Origin: Dermatophilaceae bacterium
GTDB lineage: Bacteria; Actinomycetota; Actinomycetes; Actinomycetales; Dermatophilaceae
Direction: 5' to 3'
Assembly: GCA_013361975.1 (NCBI GenBank)
Contig: JABFXB010000019.1
Span: 62,001 to 126,000 of the forward strand
Length of the DNA: 64,000 nt
The first letter of the stretch is position 1, and each line of letters begins with the position of its first letter. A model generated the notes under the pieces. That model was not told the DNA's origin. It did not search any database and saw nothing but the letters and a program-made list of their open reading frames with translations. Positions 8,346-16,734 of this stretch are shown here, in pieces. Position numbers and translations under genes: made by a program.

Positions 8346-9053
8346 TCACGTTCCCCCGGTGCCGGTTGGTTTGCGGCGGTAGGACACCACCAGCGCCAAC
8401 ATCGCGACGTAGAGGCCGCCACCGACCGCGATCCAGCCCAGCGGTGACATCCCGTCGCGCAGCACCAGAGCCCAGTAGTCCCAGAACCTGGCGGCGACGA
8501 GAACGACCACGACCAGCAGCCAGACCGCGACGATCGTCGATGGGTAGCGTGCGGCCCGCATGAGCACGCGCGGTGCGGGAAGCGCGCGAGCGGTCACATT
8601 GCGTGCCGTTACTGCGACGAACAGGGTGATCGTGACGACCCACACGATCATGCAGTAGGGGCAGAGGGCCCCGATGCGGTAGAGGCTCTGAACGATGAGC
8701 CAGTGCACGAACACGAACCCGGCCGTCGTCCCGGCCTGCAGGCCGAGCCAGAACCAGCGGGTTGGCCGCGCCCCGGCCAGCAGGGCCACGCCGATCGTGG
8801 CGACGACTGTGAACCCGACCACGCCCAGCAGCGGGTTGGGGAAGCCGAACGCCTCGGCCTGCGGTGTCGACATGACCGACCCGCAGCTCAGCACGGGGTT
8901 GATGCTGCAGCTCGGGACGTACGTGGGGTCGCGAAGGAGCGCGAACTTCTCCACGAGCAGGACGGCCGCGGCGAGCAGGCCGATGGACCCGCCCCCGGTG
9001 AGGAGCCAGGCGAACCCGCGGCCGGTGCTCCGCTGTTCAGCGGGCGTTGGCAA
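8346..9053 (-). CDS. Vitamin K epoxide reductase (VKOR) family membrane protein
   Basis: This 235-residue membrane protein has about five hydrophobic segments, a loop pair Cys49/Cys57 and the active-site CPYC at residues 131-134. Bacterial VKORs reoxidise DsbA-like proteins using quinone. It is the last gene of the leftward operon and overlaps the DsbA-like gene by 17 bases, so the two probably form one extracytoplasmic disulfide-forming pair. Confidence 0.9.
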   Translation of the reverse strand: MPTPAEQRSTGRGFAWLLTGGGSIGLLAAAVLLVEKFALLRDPTYVPSCSINPVLSCGSVMSTPQAEAFGFPNPLLGVVGFTVVATIGVALLAGARPTRWFWLGLQAGTTAGFVFVHWLIVQSLYRIGALCPYCMIVWVVTITLFVAVTARNVTARALPAPRVLMRAARYPSTIVAVWLLVVVVLVAARFWDYWALVLRDGMSPLGWIAVGGGLYVAMLALVVSYRRKPTGTGGT

Positions 9054-9714
9054 GGGCCGCGTCGATCTGTGTGCGGAAGTCCTCGGCTGATTCCGGGAGG
9101 AGCTGTTTGCCGTTGAGGAAGAACGTGGGGGTTCCCTGGACGCCGAGGGCGAGCCCGTCCTGCCGGTCCTTCTCGACCCGGGCCAGGGTCTGTGGGTCCT
9201 TGATCGCGGCGTCGTAGGCGTTCATGTCGAGGCCGAGGATGAGGGCGTCGGCGCGGAACCGCGCTGCCTCGGACGTCTGCTTCTCGCCCCATTCGGCCTG
9301 GGTGTCGTACATGCGCTGGTACATCTGCTCGAGCTTGCCCTGCTGCGCTGCTGCTTCGACGGCGAGGGCCGCGTTGGTCGCGTTGAAGTGGCTTTGGATC
9401 GGGAAGTATCGGATGACGAAGGTGACTTTGCCGGCGTAGTCCTTGCGCAGCTGTTCGACCAGCGGGTACGCGGCGCGGCAGGACTCGCACTCGAAGTCGA
9501 GGAACTCCACGAGGGTCACCTTGCCGTCGGCGGCCTCGTCGAGGCGGTGGCTGTCGGCCCGGACGAGTCGTCCGGCCGTGGTGCCGCCCCCGGTACTCGG
9601 CCCGGCGGTTGGTTCGGCATCTGCGGCGCGCGGGGACGTGAGCTGCAGCGCGGTCAGGATGATGGCGACGATGGCCGCGGCGAGCCCGGCGGCGATGACG
9701 GTACTGCGTTTCAT
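9037..9714 (-). CDS. Secreted DsbA-like thiol oxidoreductase
   Basis: The 225-residue protein has an N-terminal membrane anchor or signal segment (residues 5-24) and a thioredoxin fold. The active site is FECESC with Cys76 and Cys79, and the cis-Pro loop reads GTPTF. It probably forms disulfides in exported proteins and is recycled by the adjoining VKOR. ATG 9714 was chosen because it places the signal segment at the N-terminus; an upstream start at 9780 would add a polar extension. Confidence 0.88.
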   Translation of the reverse strand: MKRSTVIAAGLAAAIVAIILTALQLTSPRAADAEPTAGPSTGGGTTAGRLVRADSHRLDEAADGKVTLVEFLDFECESCRAAYPLVEQLRKDYAGKVTFVIRYFPIQSHFNATNAALAVEAAAQQGKLEQMYQRMYDTQAEWGEKQTSEAARFRADALILGLDMNAYDAAIKDPQTLARVEKDRQDGLALGVQGTPTFFLNGKQLLPESAEDFRTQIDAALANAR

Positions 9715-9842
9715 GGATAGGGCTTTCGGTGGTTCGGCGACGACATGGGCTGAACGTGTGGGTTCCCTGAGCGGTTCCATACCGGCTCGACTGGGACCGG
9801 CGCGTGCGCCGGTGCACGTTTCGTTCCTGGGCAGGCGATGGG

Positions 9843-10028
9843 CTAGTGCGGTACGGCCGCTTCGACGACACCGATGATGACCGCCGCACAGCCGGCGGCA
9901 GTGGCGACCACCGTGGCGGCGCGGGGAAGCCGCCCGGTCAGGACGAGGCGGAAGAAGACGACGAGGGCGGACAGGGCCGTCCCCAGGAAGAGGGCGGTTC
10001 CGGTGACGGCGTAGTCGATGTCCGTCAC
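9843..10028 (-). CDS. Small two-helix membrane protein, unknown function
   Basis: From GTG 10028 (preceded by AGGTGG) a 61-residue protein with two membrane segments is read. It has no Cys and no recognised family. It lies between the ZIP and DsbA genes on the same strand and is probably part of the operon. The upstream extension of the frame is low-complexity and His/Arg-rich and was not included. Confidence 0.5.
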   Translation of the reverse strand: MTDIDYAVTGTALFLGTALSALVVFFRLVLTGRLPRAATVVATAAGCAAVIIGVVEAAVPH

Positions 10029-10206
10029 GGTCGCCACCTGTTCGGTCGGGTGATGGTGCAGCTGGCCAGGGGGCTGCGTTCTGTGCGCCAGGGGGCTCCC
10101 GCCCCGATGCGTTGCCGCTGCGACCGGGCCGCGGCAGCGCTCCGGGTGGATGCGGCGCTGGTGGTGGTGGGGGCGAGGCATCGGGGCAGGTGCATGGCGG
10201 GCATGG

Positions 10207-11067
10207 TCAGCCCCCGAGTTCGCCGAGGACGTAGATCAGCAGGAAGCCGAGGAAGAACATCGCGGCCAGACCGGTGGTCTCCGCTTGTTCGTGTGCCTCG
10301 ACGAGCAGCTCCTCGACCGCCAGGTAAAGCAGCGCAGCAGCGCCGAACGCCAGCACGGCGGCAAGCACAGCCGGGCTCGCTCCTGAGAGAGCGGCGGCGC
10401 CGCCGATCGCGCCAACCGCGGTGAGCAGGCCGAGGCCGGCGCAGATGGCCGCGCTGCGTGTCCTGCTGAGCCCGGAGTCGGTCAGCTCGGCTACGAGCGA
10501 CAGCGACAGGAACAGGATCTCGAGGGTCAGCGCGATGGTGAGGATGAGACCTTCGGTGGCGCCCAGGCTGGCGCCCAGGCCGACCAGCATGCCGTCGATG
10601 AGAAGGTCGATCCCCACGGCCACCAGCAGGCCAATGGGCAGGGCAGCACCCGCCGCGCGGGTCACCGGCCGGGCCAGTGAGCCCGTGCGCACCCCACGGG
10701 CCGGATCCGGCCGCGGTCCCGTGCCACTGCCGGGCCCGAGGTCGGGCCGGGTGTCCAGCATGGGGGTGTCGGCTCGGGTGGATCCACGTTCGCGGGCCTG
10801 GTCGACACGGCGGCCGTATGCCGCGAGCCCGAGCATGACCGCGACTCCAAGGACGAACCCGGCGACGGACGCCGGCAGCCTTCCCTCACGTCGGAGGTCG
10901 GGCAGCACCTCACCGACGAGAGCAGCGATGACGACGCCCGCAGCGAAGTGCTGAATGGCGCTGACCAGCCGCGGTCCGGGACGTCGAAGCGTGGCGACGG
11001 TCGCGCCGAGCGCGGCTGCGGCGACGGGGAAGGCGACGAGCCCCGCGGCCTGCGTCACGGCCGTCAT
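10207..11067 (-). CDS. ZIP-family metal transporter
   Basis: The 286-residue membrane protein has about eight hydrophobic segments and a long variable loop between helices 3 and 4 (roughly residues 95-145). Helix 2 has QHFAAG...GEVLPDL and helix 4 has DLLIDGMLVGLGAS, replacing the usual HN/HS metal ligands of ZIP proteins. It likely moves divalent metal into the cytoplasm, or out if reversed; specificity is unclear. Its start overlaps the end of the upstream gene (ATGA). Confidence 0.75.
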   Translation of the reverse strand: MTAVTQAAGLVAFPVAAAALGATVATLRRPGPRLVSAIQHFAAGVVIAALVGEVLPDLRREGRLPASVAGFVLGVAVMLGLAAYGRRVDQARERGSTRADTPMLDTRPDLGPGSGTGPRPDPARGVRTGSLARPVTRAAGAALPIGLLVAVGIDLLIDGMLVGLGASLGATEGLILTIALTLEILFLSLSLVAELTDSGLSRTRSAAICAGLGLLTAVGAIGGAAALSGASPAVLAAVLAFGAAALLYLAVEELLVEAHEQAETTGLAAMFFLGFLLIYVLGELGG

Positions 11068-11471
11068 AGCGACGTCCCTGGGCCGTCCGGGGACCTCGGC
11101 GGCTCCGTCGGCCACGATCCCGATGAGGCACCGGGCATGCCCGGCGACGGGTCGTCTGGGGAGCCGTTATCACCCGCGTTGCGGCCCGAGTTGTTACGCG
11201 GTGTGGCGGCTCGCACCACCGGTGACGTGTCTGGCCCGGTGTCGCCGGCGGCGGATGTCGGGTGCTGTCGCTGGTCTCTCGCGCGCCGCCGACGGGACCG
11301 GGCGAGGACGGCGCTCAGTGCCACGGTCAACAGGGCGATCCCGAGCAGGACCCAGAGCCATGGGCTGTGCGGCGCGTGCTGGAGGGGCTGGCCGTGAGCC
11401 GGGTCATCTCCGCTGCCCGGGGTGACGACTGGCGCGGCGCTGGCTGCCGCGATGAGGGCGCCGGGGCTCAC
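11064..11471 (-). CDS. Small exported single-helix membrane protein
   Basis: The 135-residue frame starts at GTG 11471, overlapping the TlpA stop (GTGA), and ends overlapping the ZIP start. A short hydrophobic N-terminus may be a signal peptide. One clear membrane helix (WLWVLLGIALLTVALSAVLA) follows, then a basic stretch and a polar Ser/Pro/Gly tail. No family was recognised. The tight packing on both sides is the main evidence that it is real. Confidence 0.6.
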   Translation of the reverse strand: MSPGALIAAASAAPVVTPGSGDDPAHGQPLQHAPHSPWLWVLLGIALLTVALSAVLARSRRRRARDQRQHPTSAAGDTGPDTSPVVRAATPRNNSGRNAGDNGSPDDPSPGMPGASSGSWPTEPPRSPDGPGTSL

Positions 11472-12091
11472 GACTGCGCCAACGCATCGTCGACGAGGCC
11501 GGTGAGGATCTTGGCGGTGACGGGGCCAGAGACCCTGGCCGCGATCCGGCCCAGACGGTCCAGGACCAGCGTGGTGGGCGTCGCGACAGCTTTGCCCTGA
11601 AGGGCCAGGATCGCGACGCCGCCTTCGTAGGCAAGGGACGGGTACGTGATCTTGTGACGGGCCTGGAACGCGAGGCCCGTCTCTGGGGTTTCCATCTTGT
11701 CCAGGCCGATGAACTGCACCGCGAGCTTCCGGCCCTGGATTTGCTCCCACGCCGCCTGAAGCTCGGGCGCCTCCGTGATGCAGGGCGGGCACCAGGAACC
11801 CCACACGTTCACCACCAGGACCGTGCCGGTGAGGGCGGCGTTGGACCAGGGCTGCCCTTCCAGCGTCGTCCCGGAGAGCTGGACCGCGGCGGCTCGGCTC
11901 TCGGCGGGGATCTGCTCGATGGTGCCGTCGCCGGAGACGTAGCCCTTCCGGTCGCCGGCTCGGGCCTGCTCGGCGGCCGCGGCACCGCCCTGGCTGCAGC
12001 CGCCGAGCGCCACCCCGGTCAGCAGGGCCCCGGCGGCCGCGATCAGGTCGCGCCGGCGGACATCGACCCGCTCCGCCCTTCGGGCGGTCAT
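11468..12091 (-). CDS. TlpA/ResA-like thiol-disulfide lipoprotein
   Basis: The 207-residue protein has a lipobox (LTGVALGGC, Cys32) and a thioredoxin fold with a WCPPC active site. The TlpA-type insert and a late TPTTLV cis-Pro loop are present. Such proteins reduce disulfides outside the membrane, for example in cytochrome or copper-protein assembly. In this operon it complements the DsbA/VKOR oxidising pair, suggesting thiol protection of the envelope under metal stress. Confidence 0.88.
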   Translation of the reverse strand: MTARRAERVDVRRRDLIAAAGALLTGVALGGCSQGGAAAAEQARAGDRKGYVSGDGTIEQIPAESRAAAVQLSGTTLEGQPWSNAALTGTVLVVNVWGSWCPPCITEAPELQAAWEQIQGRKLAVQFIGLDKMETPETGLAFQARHKITYPSLAYEGGVAILALQGKAVATPTTLVLDRLGRIAARVSGPVTAKILTGLVDDALAQS

Positions 12092-12204
12092 CGGACGTCC
12101 GCCCGGATGCTGACGGGGGTGCGGCCGGGGTCGCCGTGGGGCCCGGACCAGAACCCGTCACCGCTGCGCAGCCGCAGTTCGTGATGCTGCTGATCCCGTG
12201 TCAT
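12088..12204 (-). CDS. Possible 38-residue linking ORF in the operon
   Basis: A short frame from ATG 12204 starts 7 bases after the CDF stop and ends overlapping the TlpA start by ATGA. The product is polar and His-rich at its start (MTRDQQHHELRLRSGDGF). It has no recognised homology. The perfect operon packing supports it; the weak ribosome-binding site argues against it. Confidence 0.35.
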   Translation of the reverse strand: MTRDQQHHELRLRSGDGFWSGPHGDPGRTPVSIRADVR

Positions 12205-12211
12205 GCCCAGG

Positions 12212-13141
12212 TCACCACGACGTCTGGGCGCACGCGGTCGACCCGGCGGGTTCGACCTGCAGGGTGGCGTGCTCGATGCCGAACCGGTCGCGCATGACGG
12301 CCGCGGCCGCCGCGAGGATGGTGCTCCCGTCGACCTGCTGCCCAGCGGCATCGTCCCCAGCAGGAGCGGCGACGAGGTGGGCGGTCGCGACGTTCATCCC
12401 GGAGGTGAGCGTCCACAGGTGCAGGTCATGGACCTCGAGCACGCCGGCGATCTCGGACAGGGCCTTCTCCGCCTCGTCCGGATGGATCCCCTCCGGGGCG
12501 TGCTGACCGAGCACCGCCAGCACCTCGCGTCCGAGGAAGACCGCGCGCACGCCGACGAACAGGGCGATAGCCAGCGCGATGGCGGTGTCCCACCACACCG
12601 ACCCGGTGAGCCCGACGAGGACGCCGGCGACGATCACCCCGACCGAGCCGAGCGTGTCCGCGACGACCTCGAGGTAGGCGCCCTTGACGTTGAGGCTCTC
12701 CGCGGCGCCGGCGCGCAGCAGCGCCATGCTGATCAGGTTGATGACCAGACCGATGACCCCGACGACCAGCATCGGGCGTGAGGAGACCTCGGGCGCGGAC
12801 CCGATCCGGCCGACGGCCTCGATGACGATGTACACCGCGACGCCGAGCATGAGCAGCACCGCGAGACCGGAGGCGAACACCTCGGCGCGGTACGACCCGA
12901 AGGTGCGTCGCCCGGTGGTGTCCTTGCGTGTGGCGATCCGGGTCGCGACGAGCGCGGCGCCCAACGCGACGACGTCGGCAGCCATATGACCGGCGTCGCT
13001 GATCAGCGCCAGCGACTTCGAGCTGAGGCCGACGACCAGCTCGACGACGAAGAAGCCGGCGACGAGGACGAAGGCGACCTGCAGCCGCCAGCGGTGCCCG
13101 GTGGCGGCCGAACCGTGACTGTGGCCGTGACCGTGGCTCAT
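12212..13141 (-). CDS. czcD: Cation diffusion facilitator (CzcD-like) metal exporter
   Basis: The 309-residue CDF protein starts with a His-rich MSHGHGHSHG segment and has six membrane helices. The metal site is visible as SDAGHMAAD in helix 2 and as EVVADTLGSVGV in helix 5 (D/H...D pattern). A C-terminal cytoplasmic metal-sensing domain follows. CDF proteins export Zn, Cd or Co by proton antiport. It overlaps the regulator upstream (ATGA), so Zn/Cd control is likely. Confidence 0.9.
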   Translation of the reverse strand: MSHGHGHSHGSAATGHRWRLQVAFVLVAGFFVVELVVGLSSKSLALISDAGHMAADVVALGAALVATRIATRKDTTGRRTFGSYRAEVFASGLAVLLMLGVAVYIVIEAVGRIGSAPEVSSRPMLVVGVIGLVINLISMALLRAGAAESLNVKGAYLEVVADTLGSVGVIVAGVLVGLTGSVWWDTAIALAIALFVGVRAVFLGREVLAVLGQHAPEGIHPDEAEKALSEIAGVLEVHDLHLWTLTSGMNVATAHLVAAPAGDDAAGQQVDGSTILAAAAAVMRDRFGIEHATLQVEPAGSTACAQTSW

Positions 13142-13770
13142 GCGTCTGCTCCGGTGGTGGGCCGGGCGGCCCGGCTCCGTCGATGGCCCGCAATGACCAG
13201 GTCGGCTGACATGCCGGCGCCGTGTCGCGCACGGGCGCTGGGGGTCCTTCGGCCGCTCGGGGCCATGACTGACGTCGAGGCCGCCGGGTCAGTCCCGGCC
13301 GCGTCGCGACCGGCCACCTCCGGCGCGGCACCCGACGCCGTCCCGGACGCGGCGGCACGCGGGGCAGAGCTGACAGTCCCGCCGGCTTCGTGTTCGTGCG
13401 TGATGTGCTCCCGGGTGAGGTCGAGCAGCATCCGGACGTGCGCGTCGGCGAGCCGGTAGTACATGAGGCGCCCATCGCGGCGGGCCACGACGACCTTCGA
13501 CGCGCGGAGCAGCCGCAGCGACTGTGACACCGTCGCCTCAAGGACACCCGTCGACGCAGCGAGGTCGCAGACGCACAGCTCGCCCGCCTCAAGCATCGCG
13601 TAGAGCAGCTTCGCGCGGGTCGGGTCCCCGAGCAGCTTGAACACGGACGCGACCTGGGTCAGGTCGTCCTCGGGCAGGGCGACTGACCGGACGTGGCGGA
13701 CGGTCTCCGGGTGCACGCAGTGCTCGACGCACTGGTCGATGCCAACCACGGGCGCTTCATCTGATCGCAT
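13138..13770 (-). CDS. CadC-like ArsR/SmtB metal sensor with long C-terminal extension
   Basis: The 210-residue repressor has an N-terminal Cys14/Cys18 pair and a recognition-helix ELCVCDLA motif (Cys66, Cys68). This matches the four-Cys Cd/Pb/Zn site of CadC. Winged-helix features follow (TVSQSLRLLRASKVV, then RRDGRLMYYRLAD). The family is usually about 120 residues; here about 85 extra Ala/Arg/Thr-rich, probably disordered residues follow. It leads the leftward operon 13770-8346 and overlaps the CDF gene by ATGA. Confidence 0.85.
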   Translation of the reverse strand: MRSDEAPVVGIDQCVEHCVHPETVRHVRSVALPEDDLTQVASVFKLLGDPTRAKLLYAMLEAGELCVCDLAASTGVLEATVSQSLRLLRASKVVVARRDGRLMYYRLADAHVRMLLDLTREHITHEHEAGGTVSSAPRAAASGTASGAAPEVAGRDAAGTDPAASTSVMAPSGRRTPSARARHGAGMSADLVIAGHRRSRAARPTTGADA

Positions 13771-13779
13771 GGTCAGATG
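13758..13779. promoter_or_regulatory. Palindromic operator over the start of the CadC-like gene
   Basis: Perfect 7-bp arms CATCTGA (13758-13764) and TCAGATG (13773-13779) flank an 8-base spacer that includes the start codon of the regulator. The position fits autorepression. The divergent gene at 13898 may be controlled by the same site. Confidence 0.6.
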
Positions 13780-13897
13780 TTACGGTCTTGGCGGGCGATG
13801 TCCAACCGCGATGACACCCAGGCCCGTCCGAACCGGGCCGTCACGCTCAAGGCAGCGCCCCAACCTCACGCACAGCACTCACCCGGCCAGGAGAACC

Positions 13898-14638
13898 ATG
13901 ACTGCCAGGAAGACCGACCGGAACGATGCCCGCTCGAGCGCCCCGAACCCCGGACAAAGACAGAGACAGCAACTGAAACCAGACCCGACCTCGACCTCGA
14001 CGACGAGCCGCGAGGATCGGCGCCAGCGAGCGGCGGCCATGCAGTCCGCGCAGCGAGCCAAGGACCGGCGTCGCGGCGTGGCGTTGTGGGTGTCCGTCGC
14101 GGCAGTCGTCGTCGCACTCGCAGTAGCGGTGACCGTGGTCATCGTTCGAGAGCAGGCGAACCGGCCCACGCTGGAGGCGGTGCGGTCATACCAGGTCAGC
14201 CAGGGGCATGTGAGCACGCCGGTGTCATACGAGCAGGAACCGCCCGCCGGGGGAGAGCACGCGCCCGTATGGCTCAACTGCGGCACGTACACCGAGCCGG
14301 TGCGCAAGGAGAACGCGGTCCACTCGATGGAGCACGGGGCGGTGTGGGTCACCTACCGTCCTGACCTGCCGGCCGCTCAGGTGCGGGCACTGACCGCCGC
14401 GATGCCCGACACGTACGCGGTCCTGTCCCCGTACGCCGGCCTCAAGGCACCCGTGGTGGCCTCGGCGTGGGGCAAGCAGCTCGAGCTGTCAGGGCCCGAG
14501 GACCGCAGGCTCGCCGCCTTCATCAAGGCCTACCGCCAAGGCCCGCAGTCGCCCGAGCCGGGCGCGTCCTGCACCGGCGGCGTGGACGCGACGGGCGCCG
14601 CCGAAGGCGGCGCCGGCATGCCGAACCCGGGAGCGTGA
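13898..14638 (+). CDS. DUF3105 membrane-anchored protein
   Basis: The 246-residue protein has a long charged N-terminus, one membrane helix near residues 65-88 and an extracytoplasmic DUF3105 domain. The domain shows the family signature HAPVWLNCGTY, then NAVHSMEHGAVWVTY. Conserved His and Cys residues suggest metal or redox chemistry, but the function is not established. It is divergent from the CadC-like regulator and overlaps the DUF305 gene region downstream. Confidence 0.85.
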   Translation: MTARKTDRNDARSSAPNPGQRQRQQLKPDPTSTSTTSREDRRQRAAAMQSAQRAKDRRRGVALWVSVAAVVVALAVAVTVVIVREQANRPTLEAVRSYQVSQGHVSTPVSYEQEPPAGGEHAPVWLNCGTYTEPVRKENAVHSMEHGAVWVTYRPDLPAAQVRALTAAMPDTYAVLSPYAGLKAPVVASAWGKQLELSGPEDRRLAAFIKAYRQGPQSPEPGASCTGGVDATGAAEGGAGMPNPGA

Positions 14639-14643
14639 ACGGC

Positions 14644-15621
14644 ATGTCACGCGAAACGGGACAGCGGCCCGGCGACCCGAAGCGCCCAGGGCGGCCGGTA
14701 CCGGAGCCAGCGCACGACCCCGGCATGCGGCAACGACACGACGAACCCGATGCCACGGGCAGGCCCGTGGCGTCGGGCGATCGTGAGCGAGCTGACGAGT
14801 CGCAGTCCTCGCGGCACGTCCCGACATCAGACGGACCGACGGCCAACCCGACTCACAGCGAGGCGGAGAACTCGTCGTCCCGGGCCAGCGGTGCGGTGCG
14901 TCCTGACGTCTTCCGGTGGATCTCGGCCGCGTTCCTCGTGTTCGTCGCGCTAGCCGGCTTCGCTGGATACCAGCTCGGGCGGGCTGGGGACGTCCCGGCT
15001 GAGGACGGCGCCGATGTCGGTTTCGCCCGGGACATGCAGACCCACCACAACCAGGCCGTGCAGATGGCCCTGATCATCAGGGACAAGACCACCGACCCCA
15101 CCTTGCGCGCCGTCGCCTACGACATCGCCACCAGCCAGCAGCAGCAGTCGGGGCAGATGTACGGCTGGCTCGCCCACTGGGGGATGCCTATGACGTCGTC
15201 ACAGCCGTCCATGGCCTGGATGTCCGCCGGGGACCACCAGCTCGAGTCCCCAGCGGATCGCCAGCCTCCGGCGACGGGACCGACCACGGCCGGGACGGCG
15301 ACCTCCGCCGCCAGCGGCGGGCACGACGGCATGGTCATGGGAGCGCCCGTCCAGTCCTCCGACGCCGGAGGCAACCAGTCGGGATCCATGGGGATGGCCA
15401 CTGCCGCCCAGATCCGGGCACTTCAGGGCGCGACCGGAATCGAGGCCGAACGTTCCTTTCTGCGCCTCATGATTGCCCACCACCGCGGCGGGGTCACCAT
15501 GGCCCAGGCGGCGCTGCGGTTGGCCGACCAGCCCGAGGTGCTCACCCTCGCCCGCTCCATCGAGGCCGCGCAGACCGCCGAGCTCACGCAGCTGCAGCAG
15601 CTGCTCAAGGACCGCTCGTGA
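14644..15621 (+). CDS. DUF305 copper-associated membrane protein
   Basis: The 325-residue protein has a polar N-terminus, one membrane helix (about residues 97-117) and a DUF305 ferritin-like helical domain. The domain carries the paired motifs DMQTHHNQAVQMAL and MIAHHRGGVTMAQAAL. DUF305 proteins are commonly linked to copper resistance. An in-frame GTG at 14635 overlapping the upstream stop is an alternative start. The next gene, a CopC protein, overlaps by GTGA. Confidence 0.88.
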   Translation: MSRETGQRPGDPKRPGRPVPEPAHDPGMRQRHDEPDATGRPVASGDRERADESQSSRHVPTSDGPTANPTHSEAENSSSRASGAVRPDVFRWISAAFLVFVALAGFAGYQLGRAGDVPAEDGADVGFARDMQTHHNQAVQMALIIRDKTTDPTLRAVAYDIATSQQQQSGQMYGWLAHWGMPMTSSQPSMAWMSAGDHQLESPADRQPPATGPTTAGTATSAASGGHDGMVMGAPVQSSDAGGNQSGSMGMATAAQIRALQGATGIEAERSFLRLMIAHHRGGVTMAQAALRLADQPEVLTLARSIEAAQTAELTQLQQLLKDRS

Positions 15622-16322
15622 TCTCGGAACCCAGTCCGACGGCCCGCGCGACCGTCCGCGCCGTGTCCCTGCTGCTCGCCGCTCTCGGTGCTGCAGCGTT
15701 CATTGTGGTGATGGGCGCGAGCGGCGCCAGCGCCCACAGTGAGCTCGTCGCGAGCACTCCGGCCGATGGCGCCGAGATGGCCGAACTGCCTCACGACATC
15801 GCACTCAGCTTCAACCAGGACATCGTCGCCACGTTCGCACAAGCCACACTTACCGACCCCTACGGCCAAGTCTCTCCTCTGAGCCCGGTCACCTCGGGTC
15901 GGACGGTGACGGTGCCCGTCCCGGCCGAGGCAGCGACCCGGCCCGCGGGCCGATGGACGCTCACCTACCGCGTCACCTCCGCAGACGGGCACCCCATCAG
16001 CGGCACGATCGCCGTCGTCACGAAGATGAGGGGCGCGACGCCCGGTGCGACCCCGGCCGCGGGGAACCCTCGACCGGGGGCGGCGGCCGTGGCCGGAGTC
16101 GATGACGGGGCTCCCTCGTCGACTCCGGCCCCGCGCCGGGCGGCGGGGGCGGGGGCCGACTACAGCGGGCTGTTCTACGCGGGCGGTGGATTCTTGCTCG
16201 CCGCGCTGGTCGTGGTCGCCTACGAGCTGCGACACCGACTACGCACCCGACCGGCTGCTGCGCCACCGGGCCCGTCCGACAGCGGAACCACGGACCCGGA
16301 CGCGCCAAGCGCCGGACGGTAG
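15618..16322 (+). CDS. copC: CopC-domain copper-binding protein
   Basis: The 234-residue exported protein has a signal peptide ending ASA, so the mature chain begins with His40. In CopC this amino-terminal His binds Cu(II). The beta-sandwich domain (residues 40-135) ends with RVTSADGHPISG, the family's second copper motif. A Pro/Ala linker and one C-terminal membrane helix anchor it. No CopD domain is attached. It sits in tandem with DUF3105 and DUF305. Confidence 0.9.
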   Translation: MISEPSPTARATVRAVSLLLAALGAAAFIVVMGASGASAHSELVASTPADGAEMAELPHDIALSFNQDIVATFAQATLTDPYGQVSPLSPVTSGRTVTVPVPAEAATRPAGRWTLTYRVTSADGHPISGTIAVVTKMRGATPGATPAAGNPRPGAAAVAGVDDGAPSSTPAPRRAAGAGADYSGLFYAGGGFLLAALVVVAYELRHRLRTRPAAAPPGPSDSGTTDPDAPSAGR

Positions 16323-16734
16323 CGGACGCGGTTCGGCCTGCCGGGGCCACCGGGGCGAGCCTGTCGCTGCCTATGCGCAGTGCCGCAGCGACAAGCACCC
16401 TCGCCCGCACGACCCCGCAGCCGCGGGTTGTGCGGGAACGAGCCCCGCGCTATGTGACGCCGCCTCGACGAGCCTGCCCCGCACGCTGAGGTGGCGCCGA
16501 ACCCTGTGGCCCGCCGGTCCGCGGGTGAGTGGATCAGCGGACCTGGTCCTCGGGTTCCACCGAGCAAACCGAGACGCTGGCACGCAGTCGCTCCTGGGCC
16601 TGATGTGAGCCCGACGCGCGGGGCCGATCAGCAGCGCGCAGCTTGGACAGGGATGTGCACTGGCGAACCACTGCAGCAGGCCGAGCCGCGTATGCTGGTT
16701 CGATCCAGTGCAGGTTCTCCTTAGAGGCGTCGAA
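16323..16734. other. Intergenic interval without recognisable gene
   Basis: This 412-bp stretch between copC and the DtxR-family gene has no frame I can support. I also found no DtxR-type palindrome in it. It probably carries the promoter of the DtxR-oxidase-ZIP operon. Confidence 0.5.
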
